Positions 36,352 through 42,775 of a stretch of DNA of 64,000 bases are shown here, one piece after another. The position numbers and the translations under genes are program-made. The DNA is from Dokdonella sp. (lineage in GTDB: Bacteria; Pseudomonadota; Gammaproteobacteria; Xanthomonadales; Rhodanobacteraceae): positions 2,300,894 to 2,364,893 of the forward strand of contig NZ_JAHCAS010000001.1 of NCBI RefSeq assembly GCF_019634775.1, in the 5' to 3' direction. A model generated the notes under the pieces. The model was not told the origin of the DNA and did no database searches. It was given only the letters and a program-made list of their open reading frames with translations. Position 1 is the first letter of the stretch; each line of letters opens with the position of its first letter.

Positions 36352-36383
36352 GAACGCCGCGGCTTGCCGCGGCGTTCGCGTTT
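36352..36383. terminator. Bidirectional GC-rich hairpin between convergent genes
   Basis: Perfect 12-bp arms GAACGCCGCGGC and GCCGCGGCGTTC separated by TT, then GCGTTT. It lies between the FKBP stop and the end of the convergent hypothetical gene; the T-run is short, so termination may be modest. Confidence 0.65.
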
Positions 36384-36748
36384 CAAGGCAGCGCGGCGAG
36401 TTCTTCGAGGGCGCGTTCCATGTCGAGTTTGATGCGGTTGATGATGCGCATGGCCGGTTCGGCGCTGGCATCGTCGGCGTTGCCGCCGGTTGCGCTGGCC
36501 TGGCCGCGGGCGACGAGATCGGCTTCGTCGTCGGCGACGAACTGGGCCAGGTAGACATAGCCCTGGCGCAGGCCTTCCTTGACTTCCGGGTGGCCGTGCC
36601 CAAGGTTCCTGAGCAGGGTGACGATGGCGTAGCGGATCGTCGCGCGCGGATGTGGCAGCAGGCTCTCCGGCAGTCCGTAGACGCCCGGCTCGACGCGCGC
36701 GAGCACCTTGCCGTAATCGCTGACCACGCGCGTCGCCATGCCGAGCAT
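36383..36748 (-). CDS. Small hypothetical protein
   Basis: 121 residues, not recognised. The sequence starts MLGMATRVVSDYGKVLARVE, is rich in charged helix-forming segments, and ends with RIINRIKLDMERALEELAAL, suggesting a helical cytoplasmic protein. A segment LPHPRATIRYAIVTLLRNLG precedes a low-complexity GQASATGGNADDASAE linker. No signal peptide or membrane segment. Start 36748 is chosen because the longer frame to 37075 is antisense to the next genes. It is divergent from the DUF1289 gene. Confidence 0.6.
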   Translation of the reverse strand: MLGMATRVVSDYGKVLARVEPGVYGLPESLLPHPRATIRYAIVTLLRNLGHGHPEVKEGLRQGYVYLAQFVADDEADLVARGQASATGGNADDASAEPAMRIINRIKLDMERALEELAALP

Positions 36749-36826
36749 GCCTGCTCCCGTTCGAGGATTCGGCGCTAATGTAGCAGCAGCAGCCGCGCTG
36801 CCAAGTCGGCACATCGAGGTAATGCG

Positions 36827-37018
36827 ATGCAGATCGAGTTTCCCGCGCCCGTGTTGAGCCCTTGCATCGGCATCTGCCACCTCGGTGACGATGGACTCTG
36901 CGAAGGTTGCCTGCGCAGCGGCGACGAGATCGCGCGCTGGCTGGCGATGTCGCCGGCCGAACGCCTGTACCTGATGGATGTGGAACTGCCGCGACGCGAA
37001 ACGGAGCGCGCGCAATGA
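36827..37018 (+). CDS. DUF1289 small cysteine protein
   Basis: 63-residue protein of the DUF1289 type, with the Cys pattern SPCIGICHLGDDGLCEGCLR that is expected to bind zinc or an Fe-S centre, then the conserved IARWLAMSPAERLYLM. Function unknown. Its stop overlaps the start of the NUDIX gene (ATGA), placing it first in an operon DUF1289-NUDIX-sulfurtransferase. Confidence 0.85.
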   Translation: MQIEFPAPVLSPCIGICHLGDDGLCEGCLRSGDEIARWLAMSPAERLYLMDVELPRRETERAQ

Positions 37019-37632
37019 CGCGCTCGATCGATCTCGGACACCTGCGCCGCGCGCTGCGCGCGATCGACGATCCACCGCAACCGCCGGGCTGGAACGCGAG
37101 TGAATTCCCCGAACTGTGGGGTGACGACGTGCCCCTGCGCCGTGCCGCCGTGCTGGTGCCGATCGTCGAGCGCGTCGATGGTTTTGGCATGCTGTTCACG
37201 CGCCGCAACGAGCGCATGCGTCACCACGCCGGCCAGGTCAGTTTTCCCGGCGGCGCGATCGAGGCCGGCGATGTCGATGCGGTCGCTGCCGCCCTGCGCG
37301 AGACCCACGAGGAAACCGGCATCGCCGGTGAATTCGTGCAGCCGCTCGGCTATCTCGATTGTTTCGACACGATTTCCGGCTTCAGCGTGTCGCCGGTGAT
37401 CGGCATCGTGCGTGCCGGCTATACGCTGGTGCCGAATCCCGATGAAGTCGCCGAAGTGTTCGAGGTACCGCTCGACTACATCCTCGCCCCGCAGCGCCTG
37501 CAGCGGCAGGAAGTGCTCTGGCACGGCCGCCCGCGCGAGATCTTCGAGTTCGACTACGACGGCCGGCGCATCTGGGGCGCGACCGCGGGCATCCTCAAGA
37601 ACCTGCTGCGCCGTCTGGAGATTCCCGAATGA
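37015..37632 (+). CDS. NUDIX hydrolase, CoA pyrophosphatase type (NudL-like)
   Basis: Probable CoA diphosphatase. The Nudix box is GGAIEAGDVDAVAAALRETH followed by EETGI, matching GX5EX7REUXEEXGU, with the upstream HHAGQVSFPGG signature that marks the CoA-specific (UPF0035) subgroup. Downstream GYLDCFDTISGFSVSPVIG and VAEVFEVPLDYIL fit the family. 205 residues. ATG 37015 overlaps the DUF1289 stop; its own stop overlaps the sulfurtransferase start, so the three genes are coupled. Confidence 0.92.
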   Translation: MTRSIDLGHLRRALRAIDDPPQPPGWNASEFPELWGDDVPLRRAAVLVPIVERVDGFGMLFTRRNERMRHHAGQVSFPGGAIEAGDVDAVAAALRETHEETGIAGEFVQPLGYLDCFDTISGFSVSPVIGIVRAGYTLVPNPDEVAEVFEVPLDYILAPQRLQRQEVLWHGRPREIFEFDYDGRRIWGATAGILKNLLRRLEIPE

Positions 37633-38477
37633 GCCACTCCACGCTGGTGTCTGCGGACACGCTGGCCGCACGGATCGGTGATCCTGACCTGCTCATCATC
37701 GACTGTCGCGCCGACCTCGCCGATCCGGCGCGCGCACGCGCCCTGCATGCCGAGGCGCACGTGCCGGGTGCCGTGCATGCCGACCTCGAACGCGACCTCG
37801 CCGACCTTTCCAGGCCGGGCCTCGGCCGTCATCCCATGCCCGATGCAGCGGCTTTCGCGGCGACGCTGTCACGCTGGGGTTGGCGGCCCGGCATGAACGT
37901 GGTTGCGTATGACGATGCGCAGGGCGCGCTCGCCGCGGCGCGTTTGTGGTGGATGCTGCGTCTGGTCGGCGCGAGCGATGTCGCCGTGCTCGATGGTGGC
38001 CTTGCCGCTTGGCGTGCGGCCGGCCACGCGCTCGAAGCCGGTGTCGTCGAAAGGGCAGGGAGCAAAGTCGCGGTCGACTATGATGGCAGCGCCCTGGTCG
38101 ACTACGCCGGGCTGGAAGCAGGGCTCGCCGCGGGTTCGCTGTTGCTCGTCGATGCGCGTGCCGAAGCACGCTATCGCGGCGAGGTCGAGCCGATCGACCG
38201 CGTGGCCGGCCACGTGCCGGGCGCGCTCAACCGGCCATTCACGCTCAATCTCGATGGTGCGGGCCGCTTCAAGCACGCCGACGCACTGCGCGCGGAATTC
38301 GCAGCGCTGATCGGCGGGCGTGATCCGCGCAGCGTCGTGCACATGTGCGGCTCCGGCGTGACCGCCTGCCACAACCTGCTGGCGATGGAACATGCCGGCC
38401 TTGCCGGCTCGCGCCTGTTCGCGCCGTCCTGGAGCGGCTGGATCGGCGATCCGGCGCGGCCGGTTGCGTGCGGCTGA
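37629..38477 (+). CDS. sseA: Sulfurtransferase (SseA-like, two rhodanese domains)
   Basis: Thiosulfate/3-mercaptopyruvate sulfurtransferase. N-terminal non-catalytic rhodanese domain (LLIIDCRADLADPARARAL, AHVPGAVHADLERDL, HPMPDAAAFAATLSRWGW); C-terminal catalytic domain (LLVDARAEARYRGEVEPIDR, GHVPGALNRPFTLNL) with the active-site loop starting at the Cys in HMCGSGVTACHN. The CGSGVTA loop favours 3-mercaptopyruvate as donor. 282 residues, the normal size. ATG 37629 overlaps the NUDIX stop by 4 bp. Confidence 0.92.
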   Translation: MSHSTLVSADTLAARIGDPDLLIIDCRADLADPARARALHAEAHVPGAVHADLERDLADLSRPGLGRHPMPDAAAFAATLSRWGWRPGMNVVAYDDAQGALAAARLWWMLRLVGASDVAVLDGGLAAWRAAGHALEAGVVERAGSKVAVDYDGSALVDYAGLEAGLAAGSLLLVDARAEARYRGEVEPIDRVAGHVPGALNRPFTLNLDGAGRFKHADALRAEFAALIGGRDPRSVVHMCGSGVTACHNLLAMEHAGLAGSRLFAPSWSGWIGDPARPVACG

Positions 38478-38537
38478 AGCGGCTCGCACAGGGTTGCCAC
38501 ACGACAGGCCGCCACGTTCTATACTCCCGCCGCGCCG

Positions 38538-39155
38538 ATGCGTGCGCGCACGCCTGCCGAGGCCGGTTTTCCCTTGACCACGACGAAGAAGCCCGTCCGT
38601 ACCACCCGCACATCCGCCGCCGGCAAGGCGGTGAAGAAGGCCGCCAGCAAGCCGGCCGCCAAAGCCGCGAAGAAGGCCGGCGCCACGCGCAAGGCAGCGG
38701 CGAAGAAGGTCGCCGCCAAGCCCGCGCCGCGCCGCACGAAACCCGCCGTCGAACTGGCCCTGCCCAAGGTTCCGCGCAAGCGCGCCAAGCCCAGCGTCGA
38801 AGCCGACGTCGTTGAGCGTCTGCAGCGCGTCGTTGCCAAGGCCCTCGACGACCTCAAGGCCAGGGACATCAGCGAGATCGACGTGCGCGGCAAGACTTCG
38901 GTCGCCGACATCATCTTCATCGCCAGCGGCACCTCGACGCGCCACGTCAAGTCGATCGCCGACGAAGTGGTCAAGGCGGCCAAGCAGGCCGGCCTGCCGC
39001 CGCTCGGCGTCGAAGGCCAGCGCGAAGCCGAATGGGTGCTGGTCGACCTCGGCGACATCATCGTCCATGTCATGTTGCCGCGTACGCGCGAGTTCTACGG
39101 ACTCGAACGCCTGTGGACGGTCGGCGCGGACGCCGAAGCACCGCTCGCGGTGTGA
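38538..39155 (+). CDS. rsfS: Ribosomal silencing factor RsfS with Lys/Ala-rich N-terminal extension
   Basis: RsfS binds L14 on the 50S subunit and blocks subunit joining in starvation. The conserved domain runs from about residue 90 (VERLQRVVAKALDDLKARDI) with DVRGKTSVADIIFIASGTST, GVEGQREAEWVLVDLGDIIV and HVMLPRTREFYGLERLW. Before it lies an 80-90 residue basic tail of AAKKA-type repeats (KAVKKAASKPAAKAAKKAGA), unlike the roughly 105-residue E. coli protein. The extension resembles histone-H1-like or RNA-binding tails. The start may be 38538 or TTG 38574. rlmH follows 13 bp later. Confidence 0.92.
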   Translation: MRARTPAEAGFPLTTTKKPVRTTRTSAAGKAVKKAASKPAAKAAKKAGATRKAAAKKVAAKPAPRRTKPAVELALPKVPRKRAKPSVEADVVERLQRVVAKALDDLKARDISEIDVRGKTSVADIIFIASGTSTRHVKSIADEVVKAAKQAGLPPLGVEGQREAEWVLVDLGDIIVHVMLPRTREFYGLERLWTVGADAEAPLAV

Positions 39156-39168
39156 ACCCGGCGCGGGC

Positions 39169-39639
39169 ATGCGCACGCGCCTGATCGCCGTCGGCGAGCG
39201 CATGCCGGGCTGGGTCGCCGAAGGCTTCGCCGAATACCGCAAGCGCCTGTCGCGTGACCTTCCACTCGATCTCGTCGAGATTCCCCTCGGCAACCGCGGC
39301 ACGCAGCGTGAGCCAGCGCGTGCGATGGCGGTCGAAGGCGCAGCCGTGCTCGCGGCCATTCCGAAGGACGCCCATGTCGTCGCCCTCGACGGCGGCGGCA
39401 AACCCTGGAGCAGCGAACAGCTCGCCGCACAGCTTGCCGACTGGCGCATGCAGGGCAGGGACCTCGCCCTCCTTATCGGCGGCCCCGATGGCCACGCCCC
39501 CGACGTGCTCGCCCGCGCCAACCAGCGCTGGTCACTCGGCCCGGCCACCCTGCCGCACATGCTGGTGCGCCTGATCGTGGTCGAACAGCTCTATCGCGCC
39601 GCGACGATCGTCGCAGGGCACCCCTACCATCGCGCGTGA
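39169..39639 (+). CDS. rlmH: 23S rRNA (pseudouridine1915-N3)-methyltransferase RlmH
   Basis: SPOUT-class methyltransferase acting on assembled 70S ribosomes. The protein begins MRTRLIAVGERMPGWVAEGF; AdoMet-site segments are VVALDGGGKPWSSEQLA, DLALLIGGPDGHAPDVLARA and SLGPATLPHMLVRLIVVEQL, ending in the conserved YRAATIVAGHPYHRA. 156 residues fits. It is downstream of rsfS, as in many gammaproteobacteria; a REP array begins right after its stop and separates it from maf. Confidence 0.96.
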   Translation: MRTRLIAVGERMPGWVAEGFAEYRKRLSRDLPLDLVEIPLGNRGTQREPARAMAVEGAAVLAAIPKDAHVVALDGGGKPWSSEQLAAQLADWRMQGRDLALLIGGPDGHAPDVLARANQRWSLGPATLPHMLVRLIVVEQLYRAATIVAGHPYHRA

Positions 39640-39667
39640 GGTGCGTGTGCGAAGCCCGCAATCCCCG

Positions 39668-40520
39668 GCAGGAAACGCCTTCGGGCGTGATGCCATGTTG
39701 TAGGCATCAACATTGTAGGAAACGCCTTTAGGCGTGATGCCTTGTTGTAGGCATCAACATTGTAGGAAACGCCTTCAGGCGTGATGCCTTGTTGTAGGCA
39801 TCAACGTTGTAGGAAACGCCTTTAGGCGTGATGCTTCTTCGTTGGGGGTTGTACGGCAGGGGCATCGCGGCTGAAGCCGCTTCCTACAGCCGCTTCCTGC
39901 AGGCGCTTCCTACGGCCGGTTCCTGCGGGCGGTTCCTGCGGGGTGGGGTGGGTTTGGTGTCTGTAGGAAACGCCTTTAGGCGTGATGCTTTTCCGGACAT
40001 CGATGCGTTGTAGGAAACGCCTTTAGGCGTGATGCCTTGTTGTAGGCATCAACGTTGTAGGAAACGCCTTTAGGCGTGATGCCTTGTTGTAGGCATCAAC
40101 GTTGTAGGAAACGCCTTTAGGCGTGATGCTTCTTCTTCGTTGGGGGTTGTACGGCAGGGGCATCGCGGCTGAAGCCGCTTCCTACAGCCGCTTCCTACAG
40201 CCGCTTCCTACAGCCGCTTCCTACAGCCGCTTCCTACAGCCGCTTCCTACGGCCGCTTCCTGCGGGTGGTTCCTACGGGCGCTTCCTACAGGCGGTTCCT
40301 GCGGGCGGTTCCTGCGGGGTGGGGTGGGTTTGGTGGCTGTAGGAAACGCCTTTAGGCGTGATGCCTTGTTGTAGGCATCAACGTTGTAGGAAACGCCTTT
40401 AGGCGTGATGCTTCTTCTTCGTTGGGGGTTGTACGGCAGGGGCATCGCGGCTGAAGCCGCTTCCTACAGCCGCTTCCAACAGGCGCTTCCTACGGCCGGT
40501 TCCTACGGGCGCTGCCTGCG
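39668..40520. repeat. REP/BIME array 2 (47-bp tandem units, inverted REPs, 13-bp head repeats)
   Basis: Ten copies of the array-1 REP, starting at 39668, 39715, 39762, 39809; 39963, 40010, 40057, 40104; 40339 and 40386, each run with an exact 47-bp period. Each run is closed by the GTTGGGGGTTGTA link, one inverted REP and a block of 13-bp CAGCCGCTTCCTA-type repeats (longest in about 40189-40255). The first two runs are followed by the GGGGTGGGGTGGGTTTGG tract. The short open frames here are repeat artefacts. It lies between rlmH and maf, which point the same way. Confidence 0.9.
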
Positions 40521-40551
40521 GGCGTTTGCTGCTTTCATTTCGGGATCTGCC

Positions 40552-41127
40552 ATGCTCTACCTCGCTTCGCAATCGCCGCGCCGTCGCCAGTTGCTCGAAC
40601 AGATCGGTGTTGCGTTCACCGTGCTTGATGTCGATGTGCCCGAGCGGCGTGGTGCTGGCGAATCGCCCGAGCACTACGTCAGCCGTGTTGCGCGCGACAA
40701 GGCGCGGGCCGGGCTGGCGCTGGTCGGCGACCGGGCAGGTGCGGTCGTGCTCGGTGCCGATACCGAGGTGGTGCTGGACGATCGCGTGTTCGGCAAGCCC
40801 GCCGATGCCGACGATGCGCGCGCGATGCTGGCGGCGCTGTCGGGTCGCACGCATCGCGTGGTGTCGGTGGTGTGGTGCGTGCGCGAAGGCGCCGAAGCCA
40901 GCGAGGTGTCGATTTCCGAAGTGCGCTTCGCCGCGCTCGACGAGCCCACGCTGGCCGCCTATGTCGCCACTGGCGAACCCTTCGGCCGCGCCGGTGCCTA
41001 CGCCATCCAGGGCCGCGCCGCGGCCTTCATCGAGCACCTGTCGGGTAGCTACTCCGGCGTGATGGGCCTGCCGCTGTATGAGACGGCCCGCCTGCTGGGC
41101 CGGTTCCGGGTGCTTCATCACGGCTGA
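40552..41127 (+). CDS. maf: Maf-family nucleoside triphosphate pyrophosphatase
   Basis: House-cleaning pyrophosphatase that hydrolyses dTTP/UTP or modified nucleotides. Markers: [74 protein letters not shown] and [20 protein letters not shown]. 191 residues, YhdE-like length. It starts right after REP array 2. In related genomes maf and rng are near each other; here about 16 kb of giant secreted-protein genes separates them. Confidence 0.94.
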   Translation: MLYLASQSPRRRQLLEQIGVAFTVLDVDVPERRGAGESPEHYVSRVARDKARAGLALVGDRAGAVVLGADTEVVLDDRVFGKPADADDARAMLAALSGRTHRVVSVVWCVREGAEASEVSISEVRFAALDEPTLAAYVATGEPFGRAGAYAIQGRAAAFIEHLSGSYSGVMGLPLYETARLLGRFRVLHHG

Positions 41128-41701
41128 TTCAGCCACCGAACCCCCGCCTCGGCCGGGGCGGCTGGCGCCCCGATGCGCGGCAGTCCGCTTCGGCGGCGGG
41201 GCGAAGCGCGCGGCCCGGCTGATTTTTACCCTGCCTGTCAGCATGTGACGCAGTTCACATTGGCGGCGTGGCGATGGCGGTGCTCGCTGGGGCTGTTTTC
41301 CAGCAGCCGTCACCCGGCCATGCGCTTGCGCGGCATTTGGCCCCGATCTTGCTGACGTCGTCCGTGTGCCTGCCGGGGAGCGGGCGCAAGGGGGGCGTGC
41401 CGTCGGCACTGCGGCAGCCGCATAGGGCAGGAAGGGGACCCATGGAATGCGAAGCATCGCCAGGACCATCGTCGGTTGCGACACGGCAGACCGCCACGCG
41501 CGCGCCGTGCGGGATCTCCGCGCCGATCTCCGGTCCGGAACGATCGTGTCGCCGTTGCCTCGGCGCGCGGCGCGCGCCGGCCTCGCAGCGGACGCCGGCC
41601 GGGGCCCATGCCCGCGCTCATCCAAGCCTCGTCAGTGCCTTTCCATCGGGCCGGGCCATCGCCTGCCCGCGCCGTTCTCGTCCATCACCAGGGAGCTTGC
41701 C
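41128..41701. other. Leader region of the giant-protein block
   Basis: 574 bp without a convincing gene. It contains a perfect Crp/Clp-type half-site pair at 41244-41259 and extensive GC-rich sequence. No -35/-10 pair was identified with confidence. The DUF1566 gene starts at 41702 behind a GGGAG ribosome-binding site. Confidence 0.55.
41244..41259. promoter_or_regulatory. Crp/Clp-type binding site
   Basis: TGTGACGCAGTTCACA matches TGTGA-N6-TCACA exactly. In xanthomonads the Crp homologue Clp uses this motif to regulate surface and virulence genes (family knowledge). It lies 117 bp after maf and about 440 bp before the DUF1566 gene, so it could regulate the giant-protein block if the transcript has a long leader. 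Confidence 0.6.
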
Positions 41702-42562
41702 ATGCCTGTTGTCCGGAACCCGTTTCTCGCATCCGCCCCGCGCCATGGTCGCGTCGTCCCGGCGGGCCTGCTCGCGCTGGCACTGACCGCCGCCACCGCC
41801 ACGGCGCAAACGCCCACGCACCCGCTCAACGACACCGGCCAGGTCACCTGCTACAACGCCAGCGCGGCCACCGGCACGGTCAGCCCGGGCACGCCCGCGC
41901 CTGAAGCCACGGGTTTCAAGGGGCAGGACTGCACCCAAGGGCGCGCCGCGGCGGATGCACTGGGTACTCTGGTCAAGGTGGGCGCCTCCAGCACCAAGGG
42001 CCGCGACTACACCAAGATCGCCAATGACGGCAGCGTGCTGCCCGCCAGCGCCACGCTCGGGCCGAACCCGGGCGATTGGGCCTGCACCCGCGACAACGTC
42101 ACCGGCCTCATCTGGGAAGTGAAGGTCAACAACGCCACCCACCTGCGCCATTCCGGGCACCGCTACACCTGGTACGACACCAATGGCGTCATCAACGGCG
42201 GCAATGCCGGTACCGTGGGCAACACCAGCACTTGCGCAAACACGCTGGGCGGCCAGCCCTGCAACACCAGCAATTTCCGCAATGCGGTCAACGCGCTCAC
42301 CGGTGCCAACCGCCTGTGCGGTGCCACCGACTGGCGCCTGCCCACCGCCAACGAGCTGCAATCGCTGGTGGACTACCAGGCGCAGAACCCGGCCATCGAC
42401 ACCACCTGGTTTCCCAACACCCCGGCGGCCCTCTACTGGAGTGGGGAAAATTATGTGCCCGGTGCGCCCTACGCTTGGGTCGTCGACTTCTACGGCGGCG
42501 GCCTCGGCGCCAACGGCAAGGACAACGGCCGTCAAGTCCGGTTGGTGCGAGGCGGACAGTGA
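41702..42562 (+). CDS. Secreted DUF1566 (Lcl C-terminal) protein with candidate DGR variable region
   Basis: 286-residue exported protein. Signal peptide about residues 1-36 (RVVPAGLLALALTAATATAQ); the DUF1566/Lcl_C domain follows, with GLIWEVKVNNATHLRHSGHR, ATDWRLPTANELQSLVDYQA, DTTWFPNTPAALYWSGENYV and a C-terminal VRLVRGGQ. This fold is C-type-lectin-like and is a frequent target of diversity-generating retroelements. Residues 251-286 (42452 onward) align without gaps to the second DUF1566 domain at 43193 but differ mainly at first and second codon positions. The stop TGA corresponds to a TGG in the second gene. ATG 41702 follows GGGAG. Confidence 0.85.
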   Translation: MPVVRNPFLASAPRHGRVVPAGLLALALTAATATAQTPTHPLNDTGQVTCYNASAATGTVSPGTPAPEATGFKGQDCTQGRAAADALGTLVKVGASSTKGRDYTKIANDGSVLPASATLGPNPGDWACTRDNVTGLIWEVKVNNATHLRHSGHRYTWYDTNGVINGGNAGTVGNTSTCANTLGGQPCNTSNFRNAVNALTGANRLCGATDWRLPTANELQSLVDYQAQNPAIDTTWFPNTPAALYWSGENYVPGAPYAWVVDFYGGGLGANGKDNGRQVRLVRGGQ

Positions 42563-42573
42563 ATTGACCCTTT
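42452..42573 (+). other. Candidate DGR variable region 1
   Basis: 122 bp at the 3' end of the DUF1566 gene, alignable without indels to 43193-43314. Variable codons are mostly NNC (GTC, TAC, GGC, GAC, AAC). The last part, CAAGTCCGGTTGGTGCGAGG then CGGACAGTG, is identical in both, and identity resumes in TTGACCCTTT beyond the stop codon, as expected of a shared homing-initiation end. Confidence 0.6.
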
Positions 42574-42775
42574 ATTGACGAGGCGATGCCGCATGGCCCG
42601 CTGTGAACATCTGCCGATCTGGCGCTGCGCGATGGATTTGGCCCTGCATATGGAGGCTGCGGTGGCCGGCTTCCCGCGCGTGCATCGGTACGCACTGGGT
42701 GCCCATCCCGCCCGGCCTGTTCCTTTTTATGCTCAGCGTGGCACCGGCCGCGCGTTCTGTCTGTGAGGTGATGTC

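Noticed and set aside
34082..40411. CRISPR-like arrays (26-bp repeats with 21-bp spacers)
   Set aside because: The spacers are nearly identical to each other, the repeats are self-complementary REPs that also occur singly elsewhere, and no cas gene is nearby.
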